NCBI GenBank assembly: GCA_951802425.1
Contig: OX637801.1
Span: 1,054,001-1,118,000, forward strand
Origin: Clavaria fumosa
Lineage: Eukaryota > Basidiomycota > Agaricomycetes > Agaricales > Clavariaceae
Length of the DNA: 64,000 bases
Direction of reading: 5' to 3'
Shown: piece by piece, positions 10,461 to 22,772 of the stretch
Layout of the letters: every line of letters begins with the position of its first letter
Numbering within the stretch: position 1 is the first letter of the stretch
Translations under genes and position numbers: made by a program
Notes under the pieces: model-generated
The model's input: only the letters and a program-made list of their open reading frames with translations
What the model was told of the DNA's origin: nothing
Databases searched by the model: none

Positions 10461-11517
10461 GCTACCACAATCCTGTGGGTTTGATTCCATCCTCATCATT
10501 GTTGACAAGTTCACCAAACAGACACTCATCAAAGCAATTGGGTTTGACCTGACAAGTCTAGGAGTGGCAAGGATTTTGCATGACTGAGTATTCCGGAACC
10601 ACAGTATCCCCCAGAAAGTCATCAGCAACTGTGGACCACAGTTCATCTCGAGGTTTATGAGAGAGTTTTACTGCATGATTGGGATAAAGGCAAACCTGAG
10701 TACCGCCTTCCACCCCCAACCTGATGGACAAACAGAGTGAGTAAACCAGGAGATCGAGATCTACCTATGGGGATACGTTGACCATCTCCAGGACGATTGG
10801 GCCAAGTGGCTGAGCACTGTGGAATTTGCACTGAACAACTGGGAACATTCTGTGACTGGCTACACTCCCTTTTTCCTGGACCATGGGCAACATCCATGGA
10901 ATGGAGGAATCCATCCCCAGACAGAGGTGAATCCAGCCACAGACAAGTGGATGGCTAAGTTGGAAGAGTCGTGGTGGGCTGCCAAGGAGGCTATGGAGAA
11001 AGCAGTACTGGCAATGAAAAGGAGCTATGATGGTGGGAAGCGACCCAGCCGTGAGTATGGGAAAGGAGATCTTGTATGGCTTGACACATGGAACCTGAAA
11101 ATGGACTGCCCCAACAAGAAGCTTGACAATAAGCATGCTGGTCCTTTTGCTATCATCAAAAAGATAGGGCCAGCAGGATACCACCTCAAATTACCCCCGG
11201 CCTGGCACATCCACAACGTGTTCAATGAGCTCCTCCTGACCCCATACATCCCTCCTTCTTTTGCTTCTCAGTCCCAACCACCTCCTCCCCCTCCCACCAT
11301 CGATGATGACTACCTGGAATATGACATTGAGGAAATACTGGATGTGAAGAACGCAAGACAAGGAGTAAAATACCTGGTGAAATGGCTAGGATATCCAGTT
11401 GAAGAGAACACTTGGGAACCCTGTCAGAACCTCACCAACATCACACTCCTGCTCTGCGACTTCTTCCTCAAGCATCCAGAGAAAGCAAAGCTAGCCAGTC
11501 AAGACACCCAGCCTTGA
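10430..11517 (+). pseudogene. Ty3/Gypsy integrase core and chromodomain, broken
   Basis: This reads as an integrase core (VGLLPQS, ILIIVDKFTKQ, KVISNCGPQFIS, FHPQPDGQTE, EIEIYLWGYV, EFALNN), then a C-terminal DNA-binding region (REYGKGDLVWLDTWNLK, GPFAIIKKIGPAGYHLKLP) and a chromodomain (EYDIEEILD, VKYLVKWLGYPVEENTWEP). The module order is that of chromoviruses, which use the chromodomain to choose heterochromatic targets. It is inactive: there is a stop after ILHD, another stop directly after GQTE, and the second catalytic Asp (normally SDRGPQF) is Asn. The open part is 10819-11517. A polypurine tract and LTR follow. A diverged paralogue is at 61271-61905. Confidence 0.9.
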
Positions 11518-11528
11518 GGAGGGGGCCA
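11513..11528 (+). other. Polypurine tract
   Basis: The purine-rich run tgaggagggggcca sits immediately after the chromodomain stop and directly before an LTR start (TGTCAGGATCGC). This is the position and composition of the plus-strand primer of LTR retrotransposons. Confidence 0.6.
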
Positions 11529-12083
11529 TGTCAGGATCGCTTACATAAGCCACACCACTGAACCCAAGAGTGTTCCATAGACCAGCAATGAGAGACAAAC
11601 GCGAAGTCACGTGACTTGGAAGCCTACTCGTGACCTTTGCCACGTCACTGTGACCCTACACCAGCGCCTATGGGTTCACTATAGGCGCCCCCACCCACAT
11701 TTCCTGGCCTTTCCCATGCTTTGCAATTCGTGATGGAGGCGGATCCACAACAGCAGTACTGACAGCCTCCATCAATCAATCTATCTTAATCAGGCTTAGT
11801 TGAGGTCTCCCCTTGGGCAGCTGAGCCCGCGCCAAGCATTCCCCTTGTCTGCACTCCCCATCTGTGCCTCCCCACCACCTTCCTATTTTAGCATCTCATT
11901 TACCCTAATCCACCTCCCCTATACCTTGCGACTCAGTGCACATAGCCTCGCTCTCATCATCATGACTCACACACACCACACAGCCCCCTCTCCTTGTATA
12001 TATAGTGCCCATGTAATAGCAGTAGTTCTTCATGTTGAAATCGTGTTACTTCCCCTTACACTCTCTGTGAGGAACCTGGACTG
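11529..12083 (+). repeat. 3' LTR of the chromodomain element (partial)
   Basis: It begins TGTCAGGATCGCTTACATAAGCC, matching the start of the LTRs at 7454-8238 and 62602, but diverges afterwards. It contains a TCACGTGA box (CACGTG at 11608-11613) and tatatatag at 11996. The end is unclear because an RT/RNase H fragment of another family begins at about 12086. I set the boundary there. Confidence 0.55.
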
Positions 12084-12085
12084 AC

Positions 12086-12420
12086 ATTTTATCTCCAGCT
12101 GAACTTTCTATGGACATGGCTAAAGTTAAAGCTATACAGGATTGGCCTACTCCATGGAAGGTCAAAGACATACAGTCCTTCCTCAGATTTGCCAATTTCT
12201 ACCACCACTTCATCCATGGATACTCCGAGATCATTGCCCCGATGACCAGCCTCACACAAAAAAACATCCTGTGGCTTTGGTCTGATGACTGCCATTCTGC
12301 TTTCGACTCTCTAAAAACAGCATTCTCCACTGCTCCGATCCTCTTGCACTTCATCCCTGAAGCTCCGCTTATAGTCAAAACGGATGCCTCGGACTATGCC
12401 ATCACTGTGATTCTCTCCTA
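12086..12420 (+). pseudogene. RT/RNase H junction fragment of the 1-2620 element family
   Basis: The translation LSMDMAKVKAIQDWPTP through FYHHFIHGYSEI and KTDASDYAITVILS matches, with few changes, the RT connection and RNase H start of the polyprotein at 243-2096. The upstream RT and downstream RNase H are missing. The frame runs on to 12613 with sequence I do not recognise. It lies right against an LTR end, suggesting insertion or recombination. Confidence 0.8.
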
Positions 12421-13720
12421 TGACCATCCTCCAGCTGATCAAACTGATTGTCTATCTGTGGTCATTGTCTTGGATGAAGGCTATGACAAGGAAGAGTTGA
12501 AGAATCGAGAGGTTAGACCAATTGACAAGTCAATCAAGTTTGCTCAACTGCATGTGCTGGATGGTCCGGATGTTTGGGAGCTCTGGGGCTGGCGCTGCCA
12601 ATGGCAATCATGAGTTTGCTATGGTGCCCGATTACACCAAGTTGTGCTCACAGTCTCTCTGCTCTCTCAGTCCTCACACTGAAAACTAAAGCTTTTTAAC
12701 ATACCTTTCTTCTTTGGACCAGGATGTAGTACTTAGGGCCTGTTCGGTTGCCAAAAATCTGAGACCGCGATCCAGATTTTTGGTCAAGCATGACATTATG
12801 TAAGCGCACATTGCGCAGTGGTGTCCCATCATGTCCGAAGCTTATATGTGTAGATAAACTTCTGTGATGAACCACCACCAGCGCTGTCTTCACTTGCTCA
12901 AGCAGCAGGCATCTTTGTCAATGCTGTTGTTGCAGGTGCTGCCTCAATTGTCACACCCCTTGTTTCAAAGCAGCCATACCATACTTCTGTCCTCAGTGGT
13001 GAAGGTTGGGTTCAAGAGCTTTTGAATGGCCATCCTGAGTGAATCCATACTGAATTGGGAGTGCATGTTATGACCCCATCTGCTTGCATAAGCACGATCC
13101 CCACTCTGGACTCTGGGCTCCGTACCAACTCCATGCGCTCTGCTCCGCGCCTTCTTCAGACTTCACTCTGCCGGCCTTCGGATCGTTCGGACTTTGTTCT
13201 AGAACATCCTCTTGTTCTGTTTACCATTGAGAGGATACCCTTGACCCATGGGAGTTGTTTTTTGTTGTTGTTTCTTTGTTCCATGAAAATTGCACAGGCA
13301 CATGTGGTGAAACTCTCCTAGTAATTTGATATGTACATTGTTTCATATTACTCCTATACTCTGTCCTTGCAGTATAAGTTTCCACCTGTATCTCCCTGCT
13401 CCTCAGTTCGAATATTAACATCTCTGACCCCCAAACGTCTCTGAGCTTTTGTCCTCATTGTTCTCAACATTCTCCACATCATCTGACCAACTCCGACCAA
13501 CTCTGGCGGACTCCGATATTCTCGGAGTTCGACTTCTGTGTTTGATCCCTTCTTGGCATTGTTTCTGTTTGTTAAATAGGGACAAAGTATATACGTGGTG
13601 GCACAACACATATGTTGAGGCCGCAGTCCCATCCATCTCCATTCTTCTTATCCATTCCTCCACTTTGTTAGGGCCTGTCCCATCTCATAAGTAATGTCAA
13701 AAGTTGACTTGTTGGTGACC
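12421..13720. other. Gene-free interval with repeat fragments
   Basis: No recognisable coding sequence was found. At 12751-12783 there is a perfect 11-bp inverted repeat (ccaaaaatctg / cagatttttgg, 11-bp loop) just after gggcctgttcggttg, which resembles a MITE terminus. At 13068 a block starts tgttatgacccc and is rich in ctccg/tccgg words, like the first pol family, and may be part of its LTR. Confidence 0.35.
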
Positions 13721-13794
13721 GGTCTTGGGAACTCGCTAAGACCAATCAACTGTTGAGCACAGTCAAGAATGCTTGGTCCCAGAATGTCATAGAG

Positions 13795-14045
13795 ACGTTA
13801 GAAACGTCGTGAAGTCAGTAGACAAGCATAAAAGAGAAAAAGACAAATGGAGAGGTTGCTGAGGGGGTCGTGAGGTCGACTGACGAAGTGTGAGGAAAGA
13901 AATAGACAAGGTGGGAGAGATAGATAATGCTGAGAAGGTCGTGAAGTCAACCAACAAAGCGTAAGGAAGAAAAATGACAAGGTGGGAGAAATAGACGATG
14001 GGGAGAGGTCATGTGAAGTTGCGACAATGTTGAGAAGTAGATTGG
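13795..14045 (+). repeat. Minisatellite, about 62-71 bp unit
   Basis: Three full units and part of a fourth start with gtcgtgaagtc or close variants (near 13807, 13869, 13941 and 14011). They share AG-rich interiors such as gacaaggtgggagaaatag. A single equivalent unit occurs at about 10300-10380 in the related repeat. It is followed by gaaggcaatgactttgctgacc in both places. Confidence 0.65.
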
Positions 14046-15194
14046 TTGAAGGCAATGACTTTGCTGACCGATAAGAGAACCTATTGGGTTCCAAGGATCA
14101 GTACCAAGATGAAATGAGGAAAATACTTAGGTGGCGTGAGTTGCACGAGTGCCGAGAATGAGGTAGAAGAAAAGCAGAGTGGGTCTTGGTGTGATCTGGT
14201 CACCAAGTGAGACAAGCACTATCAATCGCGCTTGGTTCGAAGCTCAGAAGGCGTCAGGCCTAAAGCTTAAACCAATAATGCATCAATATCAAGTCTGTAG
14301 TACAGTAAGTACATGTGAGACTTATATATACGTACGTACAGAGAGTATGACGAGAAAGGGAAAGTACAGAGAGCACCAGGTGACAAGACTATAGTAGTAC
14401 GGGGTATAACTAGTCATAGAGTGACCGTGCGCATGTTCTACTAAGGTCGCAAGGGGTAAACTAAGCATAGGTAAGGTCGCGGACATGACTGGTCATGGGT
14501 TGCGACCTAACTAAATAAGCATATGTGTAACTACGACTGAGCAGAGGGGCTTGGTCCAGGGCTAACGCAGTTATAGACGACTGAGAAGAAGAAGGGAGAA
14601 CATAATTTGAAAGGATACACAGCTTGACCACTGGTGGCGCGTTTCATCGTTAAGGTCACGAGGTCAGGCGAGCGGTCACGTGGATGGCGCTGGTGAGGCA
14701 GGTGACCTTGGGCAGTCTTTGGGCGGTATGTCACGTGAGTAATGCTGGTAACGCAAGTAATGCGAGTAGCGCCAGTGTGCCGTGCAGCGAGTCACGTGCC
14801 ACTGCAGGAGTCATGTAAGAGCATGTTGAGCATCGAATAGTGGGTTCGGCGGTGAGTATGCGTAAGGTGAGGTGGCGGGAGGTGACACGAGTATGGCAGT
14901 ATGATCGTGAGTGTCGTGAGGAGATGATGGAGGCCTGAGAGGTGTTCGGAAGTTGGTAGCGGGTTTCGGAAGAGTGTAGGGGGGTTCGCAAGGTGGTAGG
15001 GGAATGTTGGGAGGTCCATGAGTGGTGATAGAGTTGTTAGGTTGAGGAAAAATGGATGGGTCCTGACACACTTGTCCAACTTTGGACTCCGCTACTATAA
15101 CTCTGCTCCATTCCGCTAACCCCTTTGCTACTAATCTTTGTTCAGACCATGACAGTATATTTGAACTTCAAACCTTGTATATACAAAAACAACA
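14046..15194. other. Repeat remnants and leader of the gag pseudogene
   Basis: It includes the second copy of the dispersed repeat (14165-14335), a block with three CACGTG hexamers (14677, 14732, 14793) related to 10110-10290, and CpG-rich LTR-like sequence up to 15080. There is no gene. The stretch 15080-15194 leads into the gag start. Confidence 0.45.
14165..14335 (+). repeat. Dispersed repeat, copy 2
   Basis: It matches the reverse complement of 8230-8400 (see that entry), with shared words such as AAGCTTAAACCAAT and TGCATCAATATCAAGTCT. It lies in inverted orientation to the first copy. Confidence 0.6.
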
Positions 15195-16311
15195 ATGCCG
15201 ACCACACGATCCAGTGTTTGAGCTCCACCTCCCATCACTGAGAACAACGATGTCCCAGATCTGGCTGACAATACTCTGACTCCAAGTGTGTCTGGACCCC
15301 TGGAACATGACGAAGAGTCAGACCCCTCGGTCACTGATGATGACAAGCTAAATGAGCCTCTGACACCTCGAGTCGAGCACGTATCCTTCAGAAGATGATT
15401 GACGCCAACAAGCACCCAGAGACGGTTAAACCACATGACCCCAATACCTTCGATGGCTCAGACACTAAGAAGTTGAAAAGCTTCTTGGTCCAATGCCACT
15501 TGATCGCCCAAGGGCATTCAAGTCCAACTCTCATAAGGTATGCTATGTTCTTTCCTTTCTCCGGGGCTCTGCCCTGGAATGGTTCGAGCCCATGGTCCTG
15601 GATGATGAAGGTCATCCAGTCCTCTCGAACTACAAAATGTTTGTTTTACAGCTCACCGAGAATTTCGGTCCATTCGACGCAATCCGTGAGGCAGAGTTCG
15701 AACTCGAACGCCTCCAGATGTGCAAGGACCAGAAGTTGGCGAAATACACCATTTCATTCAACAGGTATGCATCCATTGTCTATTGGGACGAGTATGCGCT
15801 GCAGCGGTAGTTCTACAAAGGACTTGCCAGCTGCATCAAGGACGAGCTGGCCTGTGTTGATCGCGTGGAAATGCTCTGCGGACTCCATGAGCAAGCCAGT
15901 GCTATTGATGGCTGTTATTGGGCTCAGCAGCAGGAGATCTCTCAGGACTCTGCTAAGCCTCTGACGCCTAACAACAACAATAAAAAGGAGACTTTGGATA
16001 ATACCAAGTCCAAGAAACCATCAGATAAGCGTCTGGTGAACTCCGGTTCTACTTCGGGGACTCCGGTTCCTAAACCCGCCGAGGGCTCTGGAAACTCCGG
16101 TAGCCCCAGCGACGTGAAAAAGGCTCACCTGGGTCAGGATGGGAAACTGACTCTGGAAGAACGCCAACAGCATTTCGATAATAATCTCTGTCTTTTCTGT
16201 GGTGCAGCAGGCCACAAGGCCAACGAGTGCCATAAGCGGAGCTTGCGGGCTAACGCCAGCGCTGCCCGTGTCAACTCTGATAGAGATGACACTCTGTCAA
16301 AAAAAGATTGA
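15195..16311 (+). pseudogene. Gag with zinc knuckle, Ty3/Gypsy family of 1-2620, broken
   Basis: It begins MPTTRSSV and then hits a stop (TGA). Several frames together give FDGSDTKKLKSFLVQC, VLSFLRGSALEWFEP, AEFELERLQMCKDQ and LEERQQHFDNNLCLFCGAAG, then HKANEC. The last is a CCHC zinc knuckle (C-x2-C-x4-H-x4-C) for RNA packaging. There is a frameshift near 15510-15540 and a stop at 15808-15810 (codon in ALQR*FYKGL). The C-terminal part 15865-16311 is open. The protease segment of the same family follows, so this is the 5' half of the element whose 3' half type is seen at 1-2620. Confidence 0.85.
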
Positions 16312-16344
16312 GCAGCCTAGAGTGCTCAGTACAACTCTCTGGCT

Positions 16345-16790
16345 GCTCCGACTCTGATCATGCTAAACCTTTCCTTCCGTCATTCTCTTTCTCTTCTAGC
16401 CACTTCTCCTTCGATTTCATCTCCTTTTAAAACTATGATAGACTCCAGCACCGAACTTTGTTTCATCGATGCCAAATTTGCCTCTCACCTTCATCTTCCG
16501 AAAACTCTGGTGACTCCCTGGGAGGTTGTTTTCATAAACAGGACCACCTCCGTCTGGGTCACTGAAGTGGTCCGGATATCCATTCGGCTCTCCGCCATGG
16601 ATCCAACCAATGTTCTGCTTGTAGTTACTGATCTTGATCCCTCTTGTGATGTGATCTTGGGAATGAATTGGCTGTTCCAAAACAACCCGCTGGTTGACTG
16701 GACTACTGGCCAGATAAGGCCCAGGCCATCTATAAATGAGGAGAAAACTCCGAAATCTGATCTGGAGAGTGCACCAGCCAGCCCACAGAT
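16345..16790 (+). pseudogene. Protease segment of the same element, active site changed
   Basis: It is nearly the same as the protease at 2093-2620: SLLATSPSISSPFKTMIDSS, VTPWEVVFINRTTSVWVTE, DVILGMNWLFQNNPLVDWTT. The catalytic DSGA is DSST here, which would abolish or weaken activity. Similarity ends at about 16785 (after SAPAS), where pol is deleted and unrelated CpG-poor DNA begins. Confidence 0.8.
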
Positions 16791-17388
16791 TTGGCACTGC
16801 CGGACTTGTGCGCTTATGTAATCAGTGGCTGTGCGCACACACTGCAAGGTTTTCCTGCAGGTTTCTGTGGCCTCATTCTCTGGCTCTCATTCTCCCCCCA
16901 CTTTCAAACACTCTGTGTGCACTTTGTGTGCAATCTAGGTTACAAAGTAAGCCTCCCAAACTTCATATTTACCTATCTTATCATTTAATTTACTGTTTTC
17001 TCTGCATTTCAGGCCAATTTCATCCTTCTGTCACCTTAGGGGACTGTGTGTACCTGGGGGAAGAATTTGGAGCTTTGGAACACCTAGATAAGCACTATTA
17101 TACCATTTTAAAGTGAAGACTTTGTTATTGGAGGGACAGACAATCTGGAGGACTAGAAGTATGCCCTGTGATAGGTACAAGGTTTTATGTCATGACCCCT
17201 TATGTTTCTGCTGTAATTGTATATGAGTGGAGATGTTTTGAATTATGTCTGTATTTTTCCTGTAATCTACATATAAAAGAATCTGTGTTTACAAAAAATC
17301 CCATGCCAAATGCTTCAGAATTGACTGAGGAGAGAGTAAAATATCTTTGGGCCAGTGAAATCAAGGGCTTAGGCGCATTTTTGCTTAT
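16791..17388. other. Gene-free, CpG-poor interval
   Basis: There are very few CpG dinucleotides and no protein similarity. At 17188 tgtcatgacccc resembles the start of a repeat at 13068. It probably contains an LTR fragment. Confidence 0.35.
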
Positions 17389-17560
17389 GTAAGCATCACG
17401 CACTCTTAGTGGGGATTGCCCGTCCCCAGTCCGAGTGTGGGAACACCAGCAAGTGCCGAAGCATTTGCTATAAGTACTTTCACTTTTCCTTTTTTGTACT
17501 CTTTTCCCCTTATCTTAGTATTGTCATCATGACCTTACCACTAAGTTGTGTGAGACCCAG
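17389..17560 (+). repeat. LTR fragment related to element C
   Basis: It aligns with the central part of the element C LTR: gtccgagtgtgggaa, cttttccccttatcttagta and cactaagttgtgtgagacc correspond to gtccgagcgtgggaa, cttttccccttatgttagta and cgttaagttgtgtgaacc at 62760-62900. It precedes a gag of the same family. Confidence 0.6.
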
Positions 17561-17683
17561 TCTGATATCTGACCAGCACTGTCACCACCACCACCACAGC
17601 CACCCACAACTCCAGAACCACCACACCAACCTGAGAGTCTATCACAGCCTGAACCCTTGCCACTGCCCTTACCAGAACCCAAA

Positions 17684-18592
17684 ATGGCAGATGCTGCCCC
17701 CACAGCCCAAATGCTGAGGCTGGACCTAGCTGTTACCCCTTTTGATGGAAATAAGAAAAACTTCCAGACCTTCCTCAGGTCCCTTCGACTACAGTTCCTG
17801 GGTAACCAGGTTCTTATGCCAACAACCTCAACAAGATCTTTTTCACATTGAGCAAGACTACTGGAGATTAGTGATGGGATGGTTTGGTTCTGAACCAGGG
17901 TTCGAACCTGAACTTTTGAGAACTGGACTTTGGTCTGGTTCAAAGTTCAGTCAATGGTCAAACCAAACCTTTTTTCAAGTTCGAGAGGACCAAAATTGGT
18001 CAAACCATTACCAAATTAGGTAAAAGTCCGGTTTTTGAACCTCGAACTGGACCAGAACCAGGTTCAAGGTTCGAAAATTTGCCTGAACTGGACCTTAAGT
18101 CCAGTTTGGAGTTCAAAAATTTTGGTCAAGAACCAGACTGAACTGGACTTTTCCATCACTACTGGAGATGGGTTTGCTGCAGAGTGGGCAAACATGAGAG
18201 CTGATGAAATATTGAATACCAGAGTAGTGGGAACCTGGGATGCATTCATCATGGACTTGAGGAGGGCCTTCAATGACCTGAGCATTACCACAACCACCCT
18301 AAACAACATCATGAAGTTGAAACAGGGTCTGCTAGAGGCAGCAGAGTTCTTCACACAGTTCAAGACACTGATGCAAAAGGCCAATTTGGATCTGAATGGA
18401 GATTTGGATATCTTAGTACACTGGTTGGAGTTGAACTTGAACCAGAGGCTAACCACTTGCATTTATGGTGTCAACCTGATGCTGACCACCTATGTCAAGT
18501 GGAAGGCTTTAGTTGAAAGGCTGGATGCACAGCAAAGAAGGCTTGATGCTATTGTGCATGAGCAGAACTCAGGCTGCCCTGCTGCCATTTGA
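17684..18592 (+). pseudogene. Gag of an element C relative, disrupted by a hAT-like MITE
   Basis: It starts MADAAPTAQMLRLDLAVTPF and matches the gag at 6690-7283: FDGNKKNFQTFLRSLRLQF, then after the insertion GFAAEWANMRADEIL, FIMDLRRAFNDLS, KLKQGLLEAAEFFTQF, LDILVHWLELNLNQR. It keeps the longer C-terminus (AQQRRLDAIVHEQN) that the other copy lost. A 1-base frameshift lies near 17805-17820, and a 293-bp element splits the sequence at 17868/18162. Zinc knuckle and pol are missing. Confidence 0.85.
17869..18161. mobile_element. Non-autonomous hAT-like element (MITE) with 8-bp target duplication
   Basis: It splits a gag reading frame. The flanks both read ctggagat (17861-17868 and 18162-18169), an 8-bp target-site duplication. 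The ends are inverted repeats: tagtgatggga at the left, and the reverse complement of the right end is tagtgatggaa. An 8-bp duplication with TAGNG-like ends is the hAT signature. The 293-bp interior has no ORF and is filled with internal repeats of ggttc/gaacc words (ggttcgaacctg, gaactggac). Confidence 0.88.
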
Positions 18593-18815
18593 ACGAAGGT
18601 TTATTCATTGATGCCCAATCACTCACAATGATATTGAGTGACCAGATACTTATCCCATGATGACCAAAGACTGTCTGACCAAAAGTCAAAGTCCACAATA
18701 GACTTGTTGCAATGTCTTGGTGGGGTAAAAGTCCTGAGAAATATTGGGAGTCACTCAATTCTATTTAAGCAGTTGTATGTATAGTGCTGTTGCCATTGGG
18801 TCAACAACAGTGAGG
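18593..18815. other. Gene-free spacer
   Basis: Nothing recognisable. It separates the gag relic from the 3' end of HGH1 and marks the start of the CpG-rich gene island. Confidence 0.4.
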
Positions 18816-20470
18816 CTAGTCATCTATTGTGACCGCTTCATCACCATCACCAAAGACTTCATCCCTCGCCGTTTCTGGACCTTCCTCTCGCTTCATTAAA
18901 TTCACAAGCTGCTCCATTTGCTCTGAAATCTGGCCAAAATTATATTAGCAAGTAACATAGCCATTGAACATTGGGATATCAAAGAGGTTAACTTCACCCT
19001 GTCCACTTCCTCATTTTCATGGGCAACACGTATGATTTCATACACGCCGTTCATCTTCAGTTGATTGCGGCCCCAGTGCGTCGTGCATAGTAGAAGTAAA
19101 GACTCCACCAGCATCTGCCGCACAGACGGCTCAGATTCACGCTCCTTCGTGGCTGGCAAAAGCTGCAGCTCAGGAGGAAGATGCTCTTGGCCCTGATGAC
19201 ATGAGGCTCAACCAACATGGAATGAACGGAGTGCAAGAGCTGGCAATGCGGACCTCAAGATCAAATTCTTCAGGTCCGGCCAATGGTAACAATAAGAAAG
19301 GCAAAAGGCTAATTCCAGGAGCTTCAACATCTGAAGGATGCACACGTAGTTTCCTCCTCTCTGATGTGAGTAGCGCTTTATGCGCAGCGACGTTGAAACA
19401 ACAATTCCTTCAATGACAATCCGTCAATGACTCAACCACTCAAGTTACACCATACCTGAGCACAGAAACCACGCCTCGCCTTCGGATTGCGTTTGGATGC
19501 TCCGTAAATGTCGCAATTTTCGCTAGAGGATATTCAACCTCCGATGTAATAACCAGAGGGGCCGAAGGCTGTGGCGTCAGAAAAAAGGCGCGTCCCACGT
19601 CAGTCTTAAAGAAAGGTACCATCAGCCAGAGCCGAAGCCAGGCGAAGGATACGACGAAGCGGCTAACGACTGTGATATTGGCAAAAACGCTGGCAAGGAA
19701 ATGGAGATCCCCTTTACGTTGTGCAGCACCTTCATCAGGTGAGTAGCGCCTGCCTTCCAAGAATGCGTCTAATAGGAGCGGCAGCGCAGCAACACAGAGC
19801 TTCTCTTCAGCGGCGTACGAGGAGGTAGGCATACAACTTCCGCAATGAGATTTGGGCGTGTGGTAGACCTTCGGAGATGATTGATTGAGGATAACGGGTA
19901 TCTTGAGATCTACCAGAATAAAACAGGAATCAGGGGAAGAAGTCATGTTGGACAGAAGCATTGAAGCGAGATCAGCGAGAATGGCCGCTGGATCCTGAGG
20001 TGGTGCATTAGTGACGTCAGTGACATGAATTGGTCGACGCTTCGACATTGTAACGCGACGAACAAGGATGTAAGACACCAGAAAAGTCAGGAATGATGGT
20101 TCTGATAACGATTTGCACAGCGTAGGGGAGTCGGATAAATTCACTAAGGCACGGAAAGCGTCATGGGCAATGTCCTGAATGTTTATCAATTCAGAACAAA
20201 GCCGATTCGCGCACTAGTTTACCAACTGATCTCGACAAAGTATTTTGAGGTCTCGGATGGGATGATTATCGTCAAGACTACTGCCCAGGCCGCGAAAAAA
20301 AACATCGCGGTGCGGAGATTCGATTGGAGTGAAACTGAGCAAGTTGGAGAGTGCGATTGAGCGTGCTTGTGCGATTTCACTGTGAAGAAACGGCAATAAC
20401 TTTGGGGGTAGTGGTTAAGTACACACTTGAGGATATGACGACGCCTTACCTCCTCCAGTTGTGAAGCCAT
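18816..20470 (-). CDS. HGH1: HGH1 family protein (eEF2 folding co-chaperone)
   Basis: HGH1 is an armadillo-type protein that helps the chaperonin TRiC and Hsp90 fold translation elongation factor 2. This is family knowledge. The exons read, in order: MASQLEE, then LLPFLHSEIAQARSIALSN, SPHRDVFF, IRDLKILCRDQL, DIAHDAFRALVNLSDSP, ADLASMLLSNMTS, FLASVFANITVVSRF, AKIATFTEHPNAIRRRGVVS, NCCFNVAAHKALL, LLPFLLLPLAGPEEFDLE, LPPELQLLPATKERESEPSV, MLVESLLLLCTTHWGRNQL, GVYEIIRVAHENEE and ISEQMEQLVNLMKREEGPET. These are hallmarks of the family's N- and C-terminal domains (DUF383/DUF384). At least six short GT-AG introns are needed. The start is MASQLEE at 20470 because splicing from its GAG restores the LLPFLH frame. 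It is divergent from DED1 with a 228-bp gap, so two translation genes share a promoter region. Confidence 0.92.
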
Positions 20471-20698
20471 GGAATTCACCGCGACGAATCGTAGAACCGG
20501 CGAAATCCGTTGTTTCAAGCGGAGAGACAATGCAAGACGAAAGCGGGAACGACCTCCGCTTAGTCATAGTTCCTGCAAATTTCGTCTGCGCCTTCTTGCC
20601 TCGCTTGCAGCCACTCTTGATCACCAACCACCAACATCCCAACTCATTGCACGCGCATCTTGTTGCACAAATACAAAAAAGATTCGTTTCCTCTTGCT
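20471..20698. promoter_or_regulatory. HGH1-DED1 divergent promoter region
   Basis: These 228 bp separate the two start codons and must hold both promoters and both 5' leaders. No clear TATA box is visible. Confidence 0.6.

Positions 20699-22772
<2,074 letters not shown>

Noticed and set aside
17870..18160. tRNA gene suggested by gggttcgaacc
   Set aside because: The word is part of the internal repeats of the hAT-like MITE; no cloverleaf can be drawn.
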